Below are positions 54,001 to 62,130 of a stretch of 64,000 nt of DNA, piece by piece. Each line of letters starts with the position of its first letter. Position 1 is the stretch's first letter. Made by a program: the position numbers and the translations under genes. Source of the DNA: an uncultured Clostridia bacterium. Lineage in GTDB: Bacteria; Bacillota; Clostridia; TANB77; UBA1234. The DNA is taken from assembly GCA_934169745.1 (NCBI GenBank), contig CAKPOE010000005.1, forward strand, positions 1 through 64,000, in the 5' to 3' direction. The notes beneath the pieces were generated by a model. It worked only from the letters and a program-made list of their open reading frames with translations. It was not told where the DNA came from and did no database searches.

Positions 54001-55187
54001 ACTTTCATAATACCAAATTCTGTGATTTTATCAGTTTCTTTTGAAAGACCAGTAGTTTCAATGTCAAGTACACAGTACGTGGCATCATCCAAATTAGTAT
54101 CTTTTCCGTTATTAACAGATGTAAGTCTATCTGGAACTAAGTACGCTTCTACGCCATATAATATTTTTATATCTGAGTCTTTAGCGGCTTTCTTCGCTTC
54201 TGGAAAAGCTTGAACAACTCCATGGTCTGTTATGGCAATAGCTTTGTGCCCCCATTTTATTGCCCTTTTTATCAAATCCGTAGCCGATGTCATGCCATCC
54301 ATCGTACTCATCTGAGTATGTAGATGAAGTTCAACACGTTTTTCCTCAGCTTCATCTTTTCTAACTTTTTCTTCAATTTCAGTTTCTTCTATACTGTCAG
54401 CAATAATATTGTATTCTTTAGAATAAGTGTTAAATTCGTATGTGCCAACTATTCTAACAGCTTTTGCACCTTTCAATTTTGGATTTACTTCTTCAAACTC
54501 ATTTGCTTTAAGAAATGCTTTAACACTTATCGAACTACTTCCATCGTAAATATCAAATGAAAGTAAGAAGCCACCATTTTTAGTTTCTCTGCTATCATAA
54601 TTACTGATTTTTCCTTTTATAATAACCTCTGGATAATCTTGCATCAAATCAATTATCTTAGTTTCTCTAGGCTCTTTTACATCTTTCCAGCCCTTATAAA
54701 TCAATTTGTCTGGATTTTCAACATTTCCCATTGAACGCTTTCGTGGTGTCCTTTTTTCTTGTTGCTGATTACTACTTGCACCTGTTTGTACTTGATGAGA
54801 TGGTGCGAAAGACATCCCGTTAACTTTTGGCTCTTCGCTTATACTATGTGCGGGAGCTTGTTTAGCCGCTTCTTCGGCCCTTTTTGCATTTTCTTCTAAC
54901 AAATGTTTTACAATATTATTCTCTTTATCTTCAGTTGCTGCAATTTCTATATTTTCATTAAAATTAACCTTATATCTAACACCTTTTGTGTTTAAAATAA
55001 AATCACTAATTGTTTTATCAAGGTTTTTCTGCTCTAACATAAATTTACTTTTTGTTTTTAAGTTAACATCTAAAATGTCGCCAACTATATTTGCAGTGCT
55101 TCCACTAAAAGCAGCTCTTGTCATTATATATTTTTTTGAGAAGAAATCTACGACTTCATTCCAAAGTGATTCGTTATTTTCCATCAT
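51024..55187 (-). CDS. polC: DNA polymerase III alpha subunit PolC (Gram-positive type)
   Basis: A replicative polymerase of about 1387 residues. Domain order: N-terminal domain, OB fold (about 180-265, VIIKGKISNYDSRET), PHP domain (VELHLHTQMSTMDGMT) split by a 3'-5' exonuclease (YCVLDIETTGLSKETDKITE), the polymerase domain with a zinc motif (RCPNCKFSD and RNCPNCGQP) and the catalytic aspartates KEPDIDLNFSGEY. A proofreading PolC of this architecture is confined to low-GC Gram-positives and relatives. ATG codons at 55187 and 55184 both fit the GGAGG at 55193-55197. Confidence 0.96.
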   Translation of the reverse strand: MMENNESLWNEVVDFFSKKYIMTRAAFSGSTANIVGDILDVNLKTKSKFMLEQKNLDKTISDFILNTKGVRYKVNFNENIEIAATEDKENNIVKHLLEENAKRAEEAAKQAPAHSISEEPKVNGMSFAPSHQVQTGASSNQQQEKRTPRKRSMGNVENPDKLIYKGWKDVKEPRETKIIDLMQDYPEVIIKGKISNYDSRETKNGGFLLSFDIYDGSSSISVKAFLKANEFEEVNPKLKGAKAVRIVGTYEFNTYSKEYNIIADSIEETEIEEKVRKDEAEEKRVELHLHTQMSTMDGMTSATDLIKRAIKWGHKAIAITDHGVVQAFPEAKKAAKDSDIKILYGVEAYLVPDRLTSVNNGKDTNLDDATYCVLDIETTGLSKETDKITEFGIMKVKNGEVIDTFECFVNPEKEIPPRVVEVTNITNEMVKDAETIDKVLPKVLEFIGQDGIIVAHNADFDVGFIKHNAEILGLEVPNPYIDTLTLAKAMFPDFKKYKLGLIAEKLNIKVEVAHRALADVETLVAVFNVMLKNLKEKEITNLMEIDDKLSSDINFRNLPTYHAIILVKNKVGLKNLYKLVSYSHLNYFYKKPKILKSIYQKYSEGLILGSACEQGELYQAILSDKPEDEIEAIANFYDYLEVQPLGNNQFMVRNGTVANQESLIDINKKIIELGDKLGKLVVATCDVHFMDPEDEIYRRVLQAGQGYEDADEQPPLYFRTTEEMLNEFNYLDKEKAYEIVVTNTNKIADMCEKINPIADYKATPHIDGCEDMIREITMKRATELYGENLPEIVKQRIDKELESIIKNGFSVMYIIAQKLVTKSNEDGYLVGSRGSVGSSFVAYTTGITEVNSLPPHYRCPNCKFSDFSDFGVKNGFDLPDRNCPNCGQPLAKDGMDIPFETFLGFDGDKEPDIDLNFSGEYQAKAHRYTEVIFGKGTTFKAGTIGTIADKTAYGYVRKYFEERNKPISNAEVLRIAAGCTGVKRTTGQHPGGIIVVPMGNEIYEFCPVQHPADDPNSDIITTHFDYHSIDQNLLKLDILGHDDPTMIRMLQDLTGIDPKTIPLDDKDTMSIFSSTDILGVTKEQINSEVGTFGVPEFGTKFVRGMLVDTKPTKFEELLRISGLSHGTDVWLNNAQSLIEAGTIKLEEAICTRDDIMLYLIKQGLPPKPSFKIMECVRKGKGLTEEQETMMREYKVPDWYIDSCKKIKYMFPKAHAAAYVTMAFRIAWFKVHIPKAYYTAFYSVRADEFDSDVMIHGKDRVVAKMREIDMQGNDASTKDKNMYSILEIVLEMYERGIKFLPIDLYESDATKFKMLEEGIRPPLNSIPGLGNVAAINIQAAREKEGKFMSIEELKIRAGVGKSVVELLRTAGCLKGMQESNQMTLFAMN

Positions 55188-55294
55188 TCGTGCCTCCAAA
55201 TACTTTCCTACTAAAATATTACCATATGCGTCAAAATATTCAAAGTATTTTAATCAATTTTTTTGAGGTTAACTTAAGTGGTTGCTATGATTTT

Positions 55295-56353
55295 CTATAC
55301 AAACTCTTCCCAAACAACATTTGCTAAATCTGGTCCTTTTTCAGTAAGTTTCATATTACCATCAACTATTTCTAAAAGTCCATAGCTACACATCTTTTGT
55401 ATTTCCTTTGCAAATCTTTTCTCAATATCAACATTAAACTTTTTGTTTGCTTCGTTTAAATTAAGTCCATTAATTAATCTCAATTTTAATATTATATACT
55501 CCCTCAACTTGGCTTCCATATCTTGTCTTTCTTCAATTTCTCTTTTATTTTCTAATATATATCTTTCTATGTTTCTTTCATTTGTGTACCTAGCACTATC
55601 CACATATGAACTCGCGCCAGCACCAACACCAGCATATTCTTCTTGATTCCAATAAACCAAATTGTGCTTTGATTCAAATCCTTTTTTTGCAAAATTTGAT
55701 ATCTCATAGTGAACATATCCTGCATTTTTTAACGTTTTAAGAATGTAGTGATACATTTCTCTTTCTTCATCATCACTAGGAAGTTCTTTTTTGGTGTCTT
55801 TATGTAATATAAGTGAATAACAAGAAACGTGCTCCGGATTTATTTTTAATATATAGTTCAGACTTTCCTTTACATCTTCAAGAGTTTGGTTTGGAAGTCC
55901 AAACATTAAATCAACACTTATATTTGTAAAGCCGACATCTCGTGCTAACTTATATGTATTATCAAAATCTTCTAATGTATGAATTCTACCAATATCTTTT
56001 AATATCTCATTTTGAGTAGCCTGAAGTCCTATACTAAGTCTATTTACCCCCGAAGTAATATATGATTCTAATTTTTCTTTTGTAATAGTTCCCGGATTAG
56101 CTTCCAATGTAACTTCCGCATTTTGGTATTTTAACAATCCAAGTATTTCTTGTATGTAATTTGCGTCAATGTACGAAGGTGTTCCACCACCAAAATACAC
56201 AGTTTTTAGCTCATTAAAAGAATAGCTTTGAATTTCTTTTTTCAAAGCTATTATATAATCATTTATCAAATTTTCTTTTTCACTAAACGAATTAAAATCA
56301 CAGTACCAACATTTATTTTTACAGAATGGAATGTGTATATAAACCGATCTCAC
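55295..56353 (-). CDS. hemW: Heme chaperone HemW (radical SAM)
   Basis: A 352-residue radical SAM protein. The cluster motif CKNKCWYCDFNSF lies at residues 10-22, followed by YFGGGTPSYID and the HemW segment GLPNQTLEDVKESL. HemW binds heme and passes it to respiratory enzymes; many are misnamed coproporphyrinogen oxidase. It overlaps whiA by 4 nt. Confidence 0.9.
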   Translation of the reverse strand: MRSVYIHIPFCKNKCWYCDFNSFSEKENLINDYIIALKKEIQSYSFNELKTVYFGGGTPSYIDANYIQEILGLLKYQNAEVTLEANPGTITKEKLESYITSGVNRLSIGLQATQNEILKDIGRIHTLEDFDNTYKLARDVGFTNISVDLMFGLPNQTLEDVKESLNYILKINPEHVSCYSLILHKDTKKELPSDDEEREMYHYILKTLKNAGYVHYEISNFAKKGFESKHNLVYWNQEEYAGVGAGASSYVDSARYTNERNIERYILENKREIEERQDMEAKLREYIILKLRLINGLNLNEANKKFNVDIEKRFAKEIQKMCSYGLLEIVDGNMKLTEKGPDLANVVWEEFV

Positions 56354-57288
56354 TTTTTATCCCTCAATTCATCCGCTATTTCTTTTATTTTTTTAAACCT
56401 ATGACTTACTCCTGCTCTACTAAGGGGTGGTGTAAGTTTTTCACCAAGTTCTGTATAAGTATCATTTCTATTTTCTAATCTCAATACAGCAATTTCTTTC
56501 AAAGGCTGTGGCATTTTTTGAAATTTTCTGTTTCTTTTTATAAGCATAATATCTTCAATTTGCAAAAGTGCCGTATCAATAGTCTTTTCAAGATTTGCAT
56601 TTTCAAAATTATTTATTCTATTCACCCTATTCTTTACATCTTTTATAACTCTTATTTGCTCAAATTCAAGGATTCCTTTGTTTGAGCCAATTGCAGCCAA
56701 GAAATCCGATATATGTTCTGCACCTTTTATATACACGACAAAATCTTTTTTTCTTCTCATCATTTTAGCATTTAAATCTAAATCATTCATTATTCCATTT
56801 ATAAATGTGGCATTCTCCATGTTACTAGCAACCACTTCCAAGTGATACATATGATTTGGATCAGATATTGAACCTCCGCCCATAAAAATTCCTCTAAGAA
56901 AAGATTTTCTGCAACATTCTTTTTGACTAATTGCACCTTTATCATCAATTATGATTTGAAGTCTTGTATCAATATTAATATAACTATTTTTAAAGAACTT
57001 TTCCAAATCATATTTATCGCTTATTTTAAGTTGATATAAATTATCTTTTAAATTTTTTTCTTTGTCTATATTTGTGATAGGAACTATACCATATATATTT
57101 TTAAAAGCATTATATACTCTCCTAACAGCTGCTGCATTTTCAGTAGACATTCTTAATATGAATTCTCCATTTTCCTTAGAAATCGTACAATTAGTAATTA
57201 AAAAACCTGTAAGCTCTGCCATCATACAACATTCTTCATGAGTAATCGTTTTTGTTAATTCTTCTTTTACATCTGATGAAAAAGACAT
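56350..57288 (-). CDS. whiA: WhiA family DNA-binding protein
   Basis: A 312-residue protein. The degenerate LAGLIDADG homing-endonuclease-like domain (about 15-190, SFLRGIFMGGGSISDPNHMYHLE) is followed by a C-terminal helix-turn-helix (TYTELGEKLTPPLSRAGVSHRFKKI). In Streptomyces it is a sporulation regulator; in Firmicutes it affects division and chromosome segregation. It is usually with yvcJ and yvcK, here with prmC and hemW. The start at 57288 has AAGGAG 8 nt upstream. Confidence 0.93.
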   Translation of the reverse strand: MSFSSDVKEELTKTITHEECCMMAELTGFLITNCTISKENGEFILRMSTENAAAVRRVYNAFKNIYGIVPITNIDKEKNLKDNLYQLKISDKYDLEKFFKNSYINIDTRLQIIIDDKGAISQKECCRKSFLRGIFMGGGSISDPNHMYHLEVVASNMENATFINGIMNDLDLNAKMMRRKKDFVVYIKGAEHISDFLAAIGSNKGILEFEQIRVIKDVKNRVNRINNFENANLEKTIDTALLQIEDIMLIKRNRKFQKMPQPLKEIAVLRLENRNDTYTELGEKLTPPLSRAGVSHRFKKIKEIADELRDKK

Positions 57289-57302
57289 GTCATTATCTCC
57301 TT

Positions 57303-58109
57303 TTATATATTTCCTACACAAACTCTATCATTCTCGGATAAATCTTTTATAATTCGTACATTATTATAATCGTTATCCATTAACAACTTGCTCACACTTT
57401 CGCCTTGATTGTAGCCAATTTCAAATAATAGTGTACCATTCTCTTTTAAATATTTACGTGCTTCTTTGGCTATTCTTCTATAAAATTCAAGACCATCAGC
57501 TCCACCATCTAAAGCAATATGCGGTTCGCTTTTTACCTCTTTTTCTAATGTATCAATAACAGACGTTTCAATATATGGTGGATTTGAAACTATTATATCA
57601 TATTTCCTATTGACATTTTCAAATAAATCAGAACAAATAAATTCAACATCTACTCCATTTAATTTTGCGTTTTCATTTGCAATTTCAAGAGCCGCTTTGC
57701 TTATATCTAATGCTGATACATTCGTTTGTTCACTATAATATGCAATTGAAATAGCTATGCAACCACTACCCGTGCAAACATCCAATACATTTTCTGGTTT
57801 ATACTTTAGTGCTTCTTCAACTAGTATTTCTGTTTCGGGTCTTGGAATAAGAACATTTTCGTTTACTTTAAATTTTAATTTCATGAACTCTTTCTCACCA
57901 GTTATGTATGAAAAAGGAGTTCCTTGAACGCGTCTATTTAATGCATTTTGATATTCTTCAAACTTATCTTCAGTAATTTCCGATGTTCTTATTAGCTCAT
58001 CAGAAGAAATATTCAGAACAAAAGCAAGAAGCAATCTTGCTTCTCGCTCATCAATATTATTCTTTTTCAAAAATTCCTTACCACTTCTTTTGGCTTCCTC
58101 TAATTTCAT
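57303..58109 (-). CDS. prmC: Release-factor glutamine methyltransferase PrmC
   Basis: A 268-residue SAM methyltransferase. N-terminal helical domain with FSYITGEKEFMKLKF and VLIPRPETEILVEEAL; SAM motif VLDVCTGSGCIAISIAYY; catalytic IIVSNPPYIE (NPPY). It methylates the GGQ glutamine of RF1 and RF2. Its usual neighbour prfA is absent, while yqhQ and rpmE, common neighbours in Clostridia, are next to it. Confidence 0.94.
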   Translation of the reverse strand: MKLEEAKRSGKEFLKKNNIDEREARLLLAFVLNISSDELIRTSEITEDKFEEYQNALNRRVQGTPFSYITGEKEFMKLKFKVNENVLIPRPETEILVEEALKYKPENVLDVCTGSGCIAISIAYYSEQTNVSALDISKAALEIANENAKLNGVDVEFICSDLFENVNRKYDIIVSNPPYIETSVIDTLEKEVKSEPHIALDGGADGLEFYRRIAKEARKYLKENGTLLFEIGYNQGESVSKLLMDNDYNNVRIIKDLSENDRVCVGNI

Positions 58110-58118
58110 ATTTTCCCC

Positions 58119-59039
58119 TTACCATCTATCTTCATCTTTATTTTCAGGAATTACAGCTTTAAGTGAAGCTATTGCAACCTCTATCTGACTATCATCAGGC
58201 TCCCTTGTTGTTAAATGCTGAAGCCACATTCCTGGTTTATTAAGCCAAGAAATCCATTTATTATCAGCATTTCTTCCTGCAAATTTTATCACTTCATATG
58301 ATATTCCCGCTACAAGTGGTAATAATAAAAGTCTTAATCCCATATTAACAAACATATTTGGATGTCTACCAATAAGTGAGAAAACTATTATGCTAATAAT
58401 CATAACAAATAGTAAAAAGCTAGTACCACATCTTGGATGAAATCTAGACTGCTTCTTCACGTTTTCAACATTCAATTCTTCTCCAGCCTCGTAACAAAAA
58501 ATACTTTTGTGCTCAGCACCATGGTATTCAAATACACGTTTTATATCTTTCATTTTTGAAACAAGAAGCAAATATACAATAAAAATAGAAATACGCAAAA
58601 TACTCTCGATTATATTATATAGCACAACATTTGCTTCTTTATTTGGTACGATTAGACTCGACACGAAATTCGGTAATAGTATAAACATGCCAATACTGAT
58701 TATAAGAGAAAAGAACACTGATAAATACATCATCCAGCTAGAAATCTCTTGCTTTTCATCTTTATCATTTTCCTTTTTTTCTGTTCCATCATCCAAATCA
58801 TAAAAATTTGCAGAAAACATCAATGCTTGTACTCCGATAATCATTGATTCAAAAAATGCAAATAACCCTCTAACTATTGGTATCTTTGGAATAACATTTC
58901 TTTTTTTATTTTCTTTCTCTTCTACTATAATTTCTCCATCAGGTTTTCTAACAGCCATAGCTATTTTGTGTGGGCCTCTCATCATAACACCCTCAATAAT
59001 AGCCTGACCACCGATAGATGTTATCTTTTTTTCACTCAT
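58119..59039 (-). CDS. YqhQ-type DUF1385 membrane protein
   Basis: A 306-residue protein with four to five helices. The opening SIGGQAIIEGVMMRGPHKIAMAVRKPDG and the segment YHGAEHKSIFCYEAGEEL with SRFHPRCGTSFLLFV define DUF1385; the conserved His and Cys suggest metal binding, but the function is unknown. The start at 59039 has AAGGTGA upstream. Confidence 0.88.
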   Translation of the reverse strand: MSEKKITSIGGQAIIEGVMMRGPHKIAMAVRKPDGEIIVEEKENKKRNVIPKIPIVRGLFAFFESMIIGVQALMFSANFYDLDDGTEKKENDKDEKQEISSWMMYLSVFFSLIISIGMFILLPNFVSSLIVPNKEANVVLYNIIESILRISIFIVYLLLVSKMKDIKRVFEYHGAEHKSIFCYEAGEELNVENVKKQSRFHPRCGTSFLLFVMIISIIVFSLIGRHPNMFVNMGLRLLLLPLVAGISYEVIKFAGRNADNKWISWLNKPGMWLQHLTTREPDDSQIEVAIASLKAVIPENKDEDRW

Positions 59040-59085
59040 TTTTTCACCTTCCACAATGTTTATTTATGACTTTCCTATCATACAA

Positions 59086-59115
59086 AAAAGCGGGAATTAT
59101 AAAACCCCCGCTTTT
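59086..59115 (-). terminator. Terminator of rpmE
   Basis: AAAAGCGGG pairs with CCCGCTTTT; leftward TTTTTTGTATG follows. Confidence 0.8.
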
Positions 59116-59126
59116 CAACTATGTTA

Positions 59127-59330
59127 TTAGTCTTTAATTCCATATTTTTGCTTAAATTTATCAACTCTACTACCTGTTGCTTGGAATTTTTGTGTTCCTG
59201 TGTAGAAAGGATGGCATTTTGAACAAGTTTCAACTGACATACTTTCTTTTGTAGAACCAACTTCTATAACATTACCACAACCACATTTAATTGTAGCTTT
59301 TTTGTATTCTGGATGTATTCCTGCTTTCAT
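59127..59330 (-). CDS. rpmE: Ribosomal protein L31, zinc-binding form
   Basis: A 67-residue protein, MKAGIHPEYKKATIKCGCGN, with CxC and CSKCHPFYTG zinc ligands, so the C+ type. Ends GIKD. The start at 59330 has GAGGTGA 5 nt upstream; three extra residues in a longer frame are unsupported. Confidence 0.95.
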   Translation of the reverse strand: MKAGIHPEYKKATIKCGCGNVIEVGSTKESMSVETCSKCHPFYTGTQKFQATGSRVDKFKQKYGIKD

Positions 59331-59397
59331 TACTTTCACCTCTCTCTTTTAGTACCTTTTATATAATTATTTATTATTATCATAACAAGCATTTAAT

Positions 59398-59426
59398 ATC
59401 ATAGCATAAATCGATAGTTTTGGCAA
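59398..59426 (-). promoter_or_regulatory. Promoter of rpmE
   Basis: Leftward TTGCCA (59421-59426), 17-nt spacer, TATGAT (59398-59403) with extended TGC. Confidence 0.65.
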
Positions 59427-59464
59427 TATTTAAATCAAATTTTTAACATTTTTTGCACTATGTA

Positions 59465-59707
59465 TTAAAACAAAAATGTTATTATTAAGACAATTATTAC
59501 GCCTGGTATGCCCAAAACACCAACAATTAGCGCTGTTAACCAGTTAAGTGCTATGCCTAATCCAAGAATATTTAATAGCCAAATTATAAGTCCGCCAACT
59601 AGTGCGTTAACCAATACTCCCAAAACAACTTTCATTGATTTTCCTAATAATTTTAATACAAGCACCACCGCAAACACAGCAATAGCAAAGAATATAATAT
59701 TTTCCAT
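59465..59707 (-). CDS. bofA: Pro-sigma-K processing inhibitor BofA family protein
   Basis: An 80-residue protein with two to three hydrophobic helices and the BofA pattern ALVGGLIIWLLNILGLGIALNWLTALIVGVLGIPGVI. In Bacillus, BofA holds the SpoIVFB protease inactive until SpoIVB acts. It follows yaaL by 11 nt, as in Bacillus (recR-yaaL-bofA). Confidence 0.85.
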   Translation of the reverse strand: MENIIFFAIAVFAVVLVLKLLGKSMKVVLGVLVNALVGGLIIWLLNILGLGIALNWLTALIVGVLGIPGVIIVLIITFLF

Positions 59708-59718
59708 ATATTTCCCTC

Positions 59719-59976
59719 CTAAATAATCTTTTCAAATTTTGAAACATTAAGCTCTTTTACAGACTTTAACAAATAATCATATTTAGCTTGGGCAGCCTTT
59801 ATTTGGTATGAATAATAATCTATAAGCTCGCCCGAAGCCATATTGTAATTTTCTTGAGCTACATTCAAATCCATTATAGCCTTTTCAAGCTCATCAAACA
59901 ACTCTTTTTTTGCCTCTTCTTTATTTGTTGCATTTATCCCAGAATTATTTTTCTTTCTCATCTGATTCTCTCTCAC
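59719..59976 (-). CDS. YaaL-type DUF2508 protein
   Basis: An 85-residue helical protein (ELFDELEKAIMDLNVAQENYNMA, then LIDYYSYQIKAAQAKYDYLLK) typical of DUF2508, function unknown. The start is a GTG at 59976, fixed by AGGAGG 5 nt upstream; the first in-frame ATG (59961) has no ribosome site. Confidence 0.8.
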   Translation of the reverse strand: MRENQMRKKNNSGINATNKEEAKKELFDELEKAIMDLNVAQENYNMASGELIDYYSYQIKAAQAKYDYLLKSVKELNVSKFEKII

Positions 59977-60039
59977 GTTTTCCTCCTATAATAAGTATTT
60001 TACTATATTATAGGTATGTCCATGAGAAATTATTCCAAT

Positions 60040-61314
60040 TTATTCTTCGAACTGAAATTCCCAGTCAAAAATCTTAACTATATCACCGTCTTTTATGCCC
60101 ATTTTTCTAAGTTGTGCATCCACTCCCATTTTTCTAAGTGTGTTATGAAAATATGCAAGAGACTCATAATCAGAAAAGTTAACCCTTCTCATTATAGTTT
60201 CCATTTCCTTTCCAGTAACTACAAACTTTCCACCTTCACGATGTATTTCCCAACCAGCATCTTCATCTTCTAGCGTGTAGTAAACTGTTTTCTCGTCTTC
60301 GTTTAATTCCTCTTTTGGTATTTCTTTTAACACCTTTGCAACATAATTAAATAGCTCTGACAAACCTTCACCAGTTACTGCAGAAATTTTAAATATTTCA
60401 TAACCTTTTGAATTAACTTCTTTCTTCAAACGTTCAAAGTTGCTTTCATCTTGTAAAACATCACTTTTGTTTGCCGCAACAATTTGTAATTTTTTAGAAA
60501 GTTTTTCACTATACTTAGCTAATTCATTATTTATCTTATTAAAGTCTTCTACAGGATCTCTTCCCTCCGTTCCTGCTACATCTATCACGTGTAGTAATAC
60601 TCTTGTTCTTTCTACATGTCTTAAAAATTGAAGGCCTAATCCAACTCCATCACTAGCACCCTCTATAAGTCCTGGAATATCAGCCATTACAAAACTGTCA
60701 CCATTCTCTAATTTAACAACTCCAAGACTTGGCTCTAGTGTTGTAAAATGATAATCAGCAATCTTTGGTGTAGCAAGAGTCATTCTTGAAAGGATTGTAG
60801 ATTTGCCAACATTTGGGTACCCAAGAAGCCCCACATCTGCAATTAGCTTAAGTTCCAAGATAACTTCTCTTTCCATACCAGGCTCGCCAGTCTCGGCAAA
60901 ATTTGGTATTTGTCTTGAGGCTGTAGCAAAATGGACATTTCCCTTTCCACCTTTGCCCCCTTTAAGCACACATTCAACTTGTCCCTCTTTTGATAAGTCA
61001 GCTAGCACCTTACCTGTCTTTGCGTCCTTTACAACTGTACCTTGTGGAACTTTTATATACAAATCCTCTGCACTTTTTCCTGCACAGCGACTGCCGCTAC
61101 CAGCTTCACCATTTTTTGCAACAAACTTCTTTTTATACCTAAAATCAACTAATGTGTTAAGTCCCATGTCAACTTTAAAATATATGCTTCCACCTTTTCC
61201 GCCATCTCCGCCGTCTGGGCCACCATTAGCAACATACTTTTCTCTTCTAAAACTAATTGCACCATTACCACCATTTCCGGAAATAATAGTTATTTTTGCA
61301 TAGTCTATAAACAT
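60040..61314 (-). CDS. obgE: Ribosome-assembly GTPase Obg
   Basis: A 424-residue GTPase. The glycine-rich Obg fold (1-158, DYAKITIISGNGGNGAISFRREKY), the G domain with LLGYPNVGKSTILSRMT, DIPGLIEGASDGVGLG and NKSD, and the C-terminal OCT domain (about 345-424) are complete. It acts in 50S assembly and stringent response. Own promoter 61346-61374 and AGGAGG ribosome site, separate from rpmA. Confidence 0.96.
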   Translation of the reverse strand: MFIDYAKITIISGNGGNGAISFRREKYVANGGPDGGDGGKGGSIYFKVDMGLNTLVDFRYKKKFVAKNGEAGSGSRCAGKSAEDLYIKVPQGTVVKDAKTGKVLADLSKEGQVECVLKGGKGGKGNVHFATASRQIPNFAETGEPGMEREVILELKLIADVGLLGYPNVGKSTILSRMTLATPKIADYHFTTLEPSLGVVKLENGDSFVMADIPGLIEGASDGVGLGLQFLRHVERTRVLLHVIDVAGTEGRDPVEDFNKINNELAKYSEKLSKKLQIVAANKSDVLQDESNFERLKKEVNSKGYEIFKISAVTGEGLSELFNYVAKVLKEIPKEELNEDEKTVYYTLEDEDAGWEIHREGGKFVVTGKEMETIMRRVNFSDYESLAYFHNTLRKMGVDAQLRKMGIKDGDIVKIFDWEFQFEE

Positions 61315-61345
61315 ATAATTTTCCTCCTAAAAATCTTCCGTTGGT

Positions 61346-61374
61346 ATTATATCACAAATTGTACAATTTTACAA
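61346..61374 (-). promoter_or_regulatory. Promoter of obgE
   Basis: Leftward TTGTAA (61369-61374), 17-nt spacer, TATAAT (61346-61351). Confidence 0.7.
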
Positions 61375-61390
61375 ATTTATTAACAAAGAA

Positions 61391-61418
61391 AATAGGCAAC
61401 CCAAAAACAGGTTGCCTT
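61391..61418 (-). terminator. Terminator of the tRNA-like RNA unit
   Basis: AGGCAACC pairs with GGTTGCCT; leftward it is followed by ATTTTCTTTG. Confidence 0.75.
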
Positions 61419-61430
61419 ATGTAAAAAAAC

Positions 61431-61484
61431 ACGTGGAAAATATGCTAAGAAGCAATATTTTATAATTCTTTCATACCTCCACGT
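61431..61484 (-). terminator. Branched hairpin downstream of the tRNA-like RNA
   Basis: ACGTGGA and TCCACGT close a stem that contains an inner AAATAT/ATATTT hairpin; leftward seven T follow (61423-61429). It is a likely first terminator or 3'-end element. Confidence 0.6.
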
Positions 61485-61491
61485 ATTTTAG

Positions 61492-61708
61492 CTGAAGGAA
61501 TGGGATTCGAACCCATATCTCTAGTAAACATACTTTGAACGTAGCTAGACAAACGCTAAAAAATGATTGTACCACACTTGTACAGATCCATTTTTTAACT
61601 TCAAACTACACTAGTTGTGCTGCAGCTTAATATCCAACCGTGCTTTGTCTCTATATGCCCGTTCACATACAAAAGTCTACTAGCACTCTGCCTTTAAGCT
61701 ATCCCTCA
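61492..61708 (-). ncRNA. tRNA-like RNA with a structured insert in the anticodon arm
   Basis: Leftward, TGAGGGA (61708-61702) pairs with TCCTTCA (61499-61493) as a 7-bp acceptor stem with one G-U; TA and a tRNA-type D arm (GCTTAAAGGCAGAGTGC) follow; the T arm is ATGGG-TTCGAAT-CCCAT (61516-61500). Between them CTAGTAGAC pairs with GTTTACTAG, a 9-bp helix where a 5-bp anticodon stem and loop should be, enclosing about 140 nt with further helices (GAACG/CGTTC; CAAA..CAC/GTG..TTTG; TTAAAAAATG/CATTTTTTAG). It lacks the tmRNA 5' signature and a tag ORF ending in LAA, and lacks group I core sequences. It may be an intron-bearing tRNA or an unknown tRNA-like RNA. Confidence 0.6.
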
Positions 61709-61766
61709 TTACTATATTAATAAAAAGACATTAATATATTTCAAAAGATTCTCATCTTGCTAGCGC

Positions 61767-61795
61767 ATTATACAACATTTTAAAGCATTTGTCAA
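61767..61795 (-). promoter_or_regulatory. Perfect-consensus promoter of the tRNA-like RNA
   Basis: Leftward TTGACA (61790-61795), 17-nt spacer, TATAAT (61767-61772). The predicted start is near 61760. A leader hairpin (ATATTAAT/ATTAATAT, about 61715-61738) lies before the tRNA-like part. Confidence 0.85.
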
Positions 61796-61835
61796 CACTT
61801 TTTCAATAAAGTGGAATTTTTCACGCCTAAAACAA

Positions 61836-61865
61836 AAGCAGATATGGCAAAAACCATATCTGCTT
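61836..61865 (-). terminator. Terminator of rpmA
   Basis: AAGCAGATATGG pairs with CCATATCTGCTT; leftward TTTGTTTTAG follows. Confidence 0.85.
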
Positions 61866-61869
61866 CTTA

Positions 61870-62130
61870 TTATTCTTCTACAGTTTGGATAGAAACTTGT
61901 TTCTTATCCTTACCCTTTCTTTCAAATCTTACGATTCCGTCAGCCTTTGCGTACAATGTATCATCGCTTCCGATACCTACGTTTGTACCTGGATGGATTT
62001 TTGTTCCTCTTTGTCTAACTAGGATGTTTCCTGCTAGTACAAATTGTCCATCAGCTCTTTTGGCACCAAGTCTTTTTGACTCACTATCACGTCCATTTTT
62101 GGTACTACCCATACCTTTTTTATGTGCCAT
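61870..62130 (-). CDS. rpmA: Ribosomal protein L27
   Basis: An 86-residue protein, beginning MAHKKGMGSTKNGRDSESKR and containing LAGNILVRQRGTKIHPGTNVG. Firmicute L27 normally starts with a nine-residue extension (ending FFA) removed by the protease Prp. This protein lacks it and begins like the proteobacterial form. The ATG at 62130 has GGGGAGA 5 nt upstream. It follows rplU by 57 nt with no prp gene between. Confidence 0.95.
   Translation of the reverse strand: MAHKKGMGSTKNGRDSESKRLGAKRADGQFVLAGNILVRQRGTKIHPGTNVGIGSDDTLYAKADGIVRFERKGKDKKQVSIQTVEE

Noticed and set aside
61517..61690. Group I intron in a tRNA
   Set aside because: No P7-type sequences or typical core were found, the insert is only about 140 nt, and no U precedes a clear splice site.
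61391..61795. Ordinary or permuted tmRNA
   Set aside because: The unit is about the right length, but the RNA has a full D arm, lacks the usual 5' sequence after the acceptor stem, and no frame gives a tag ending in LAA.
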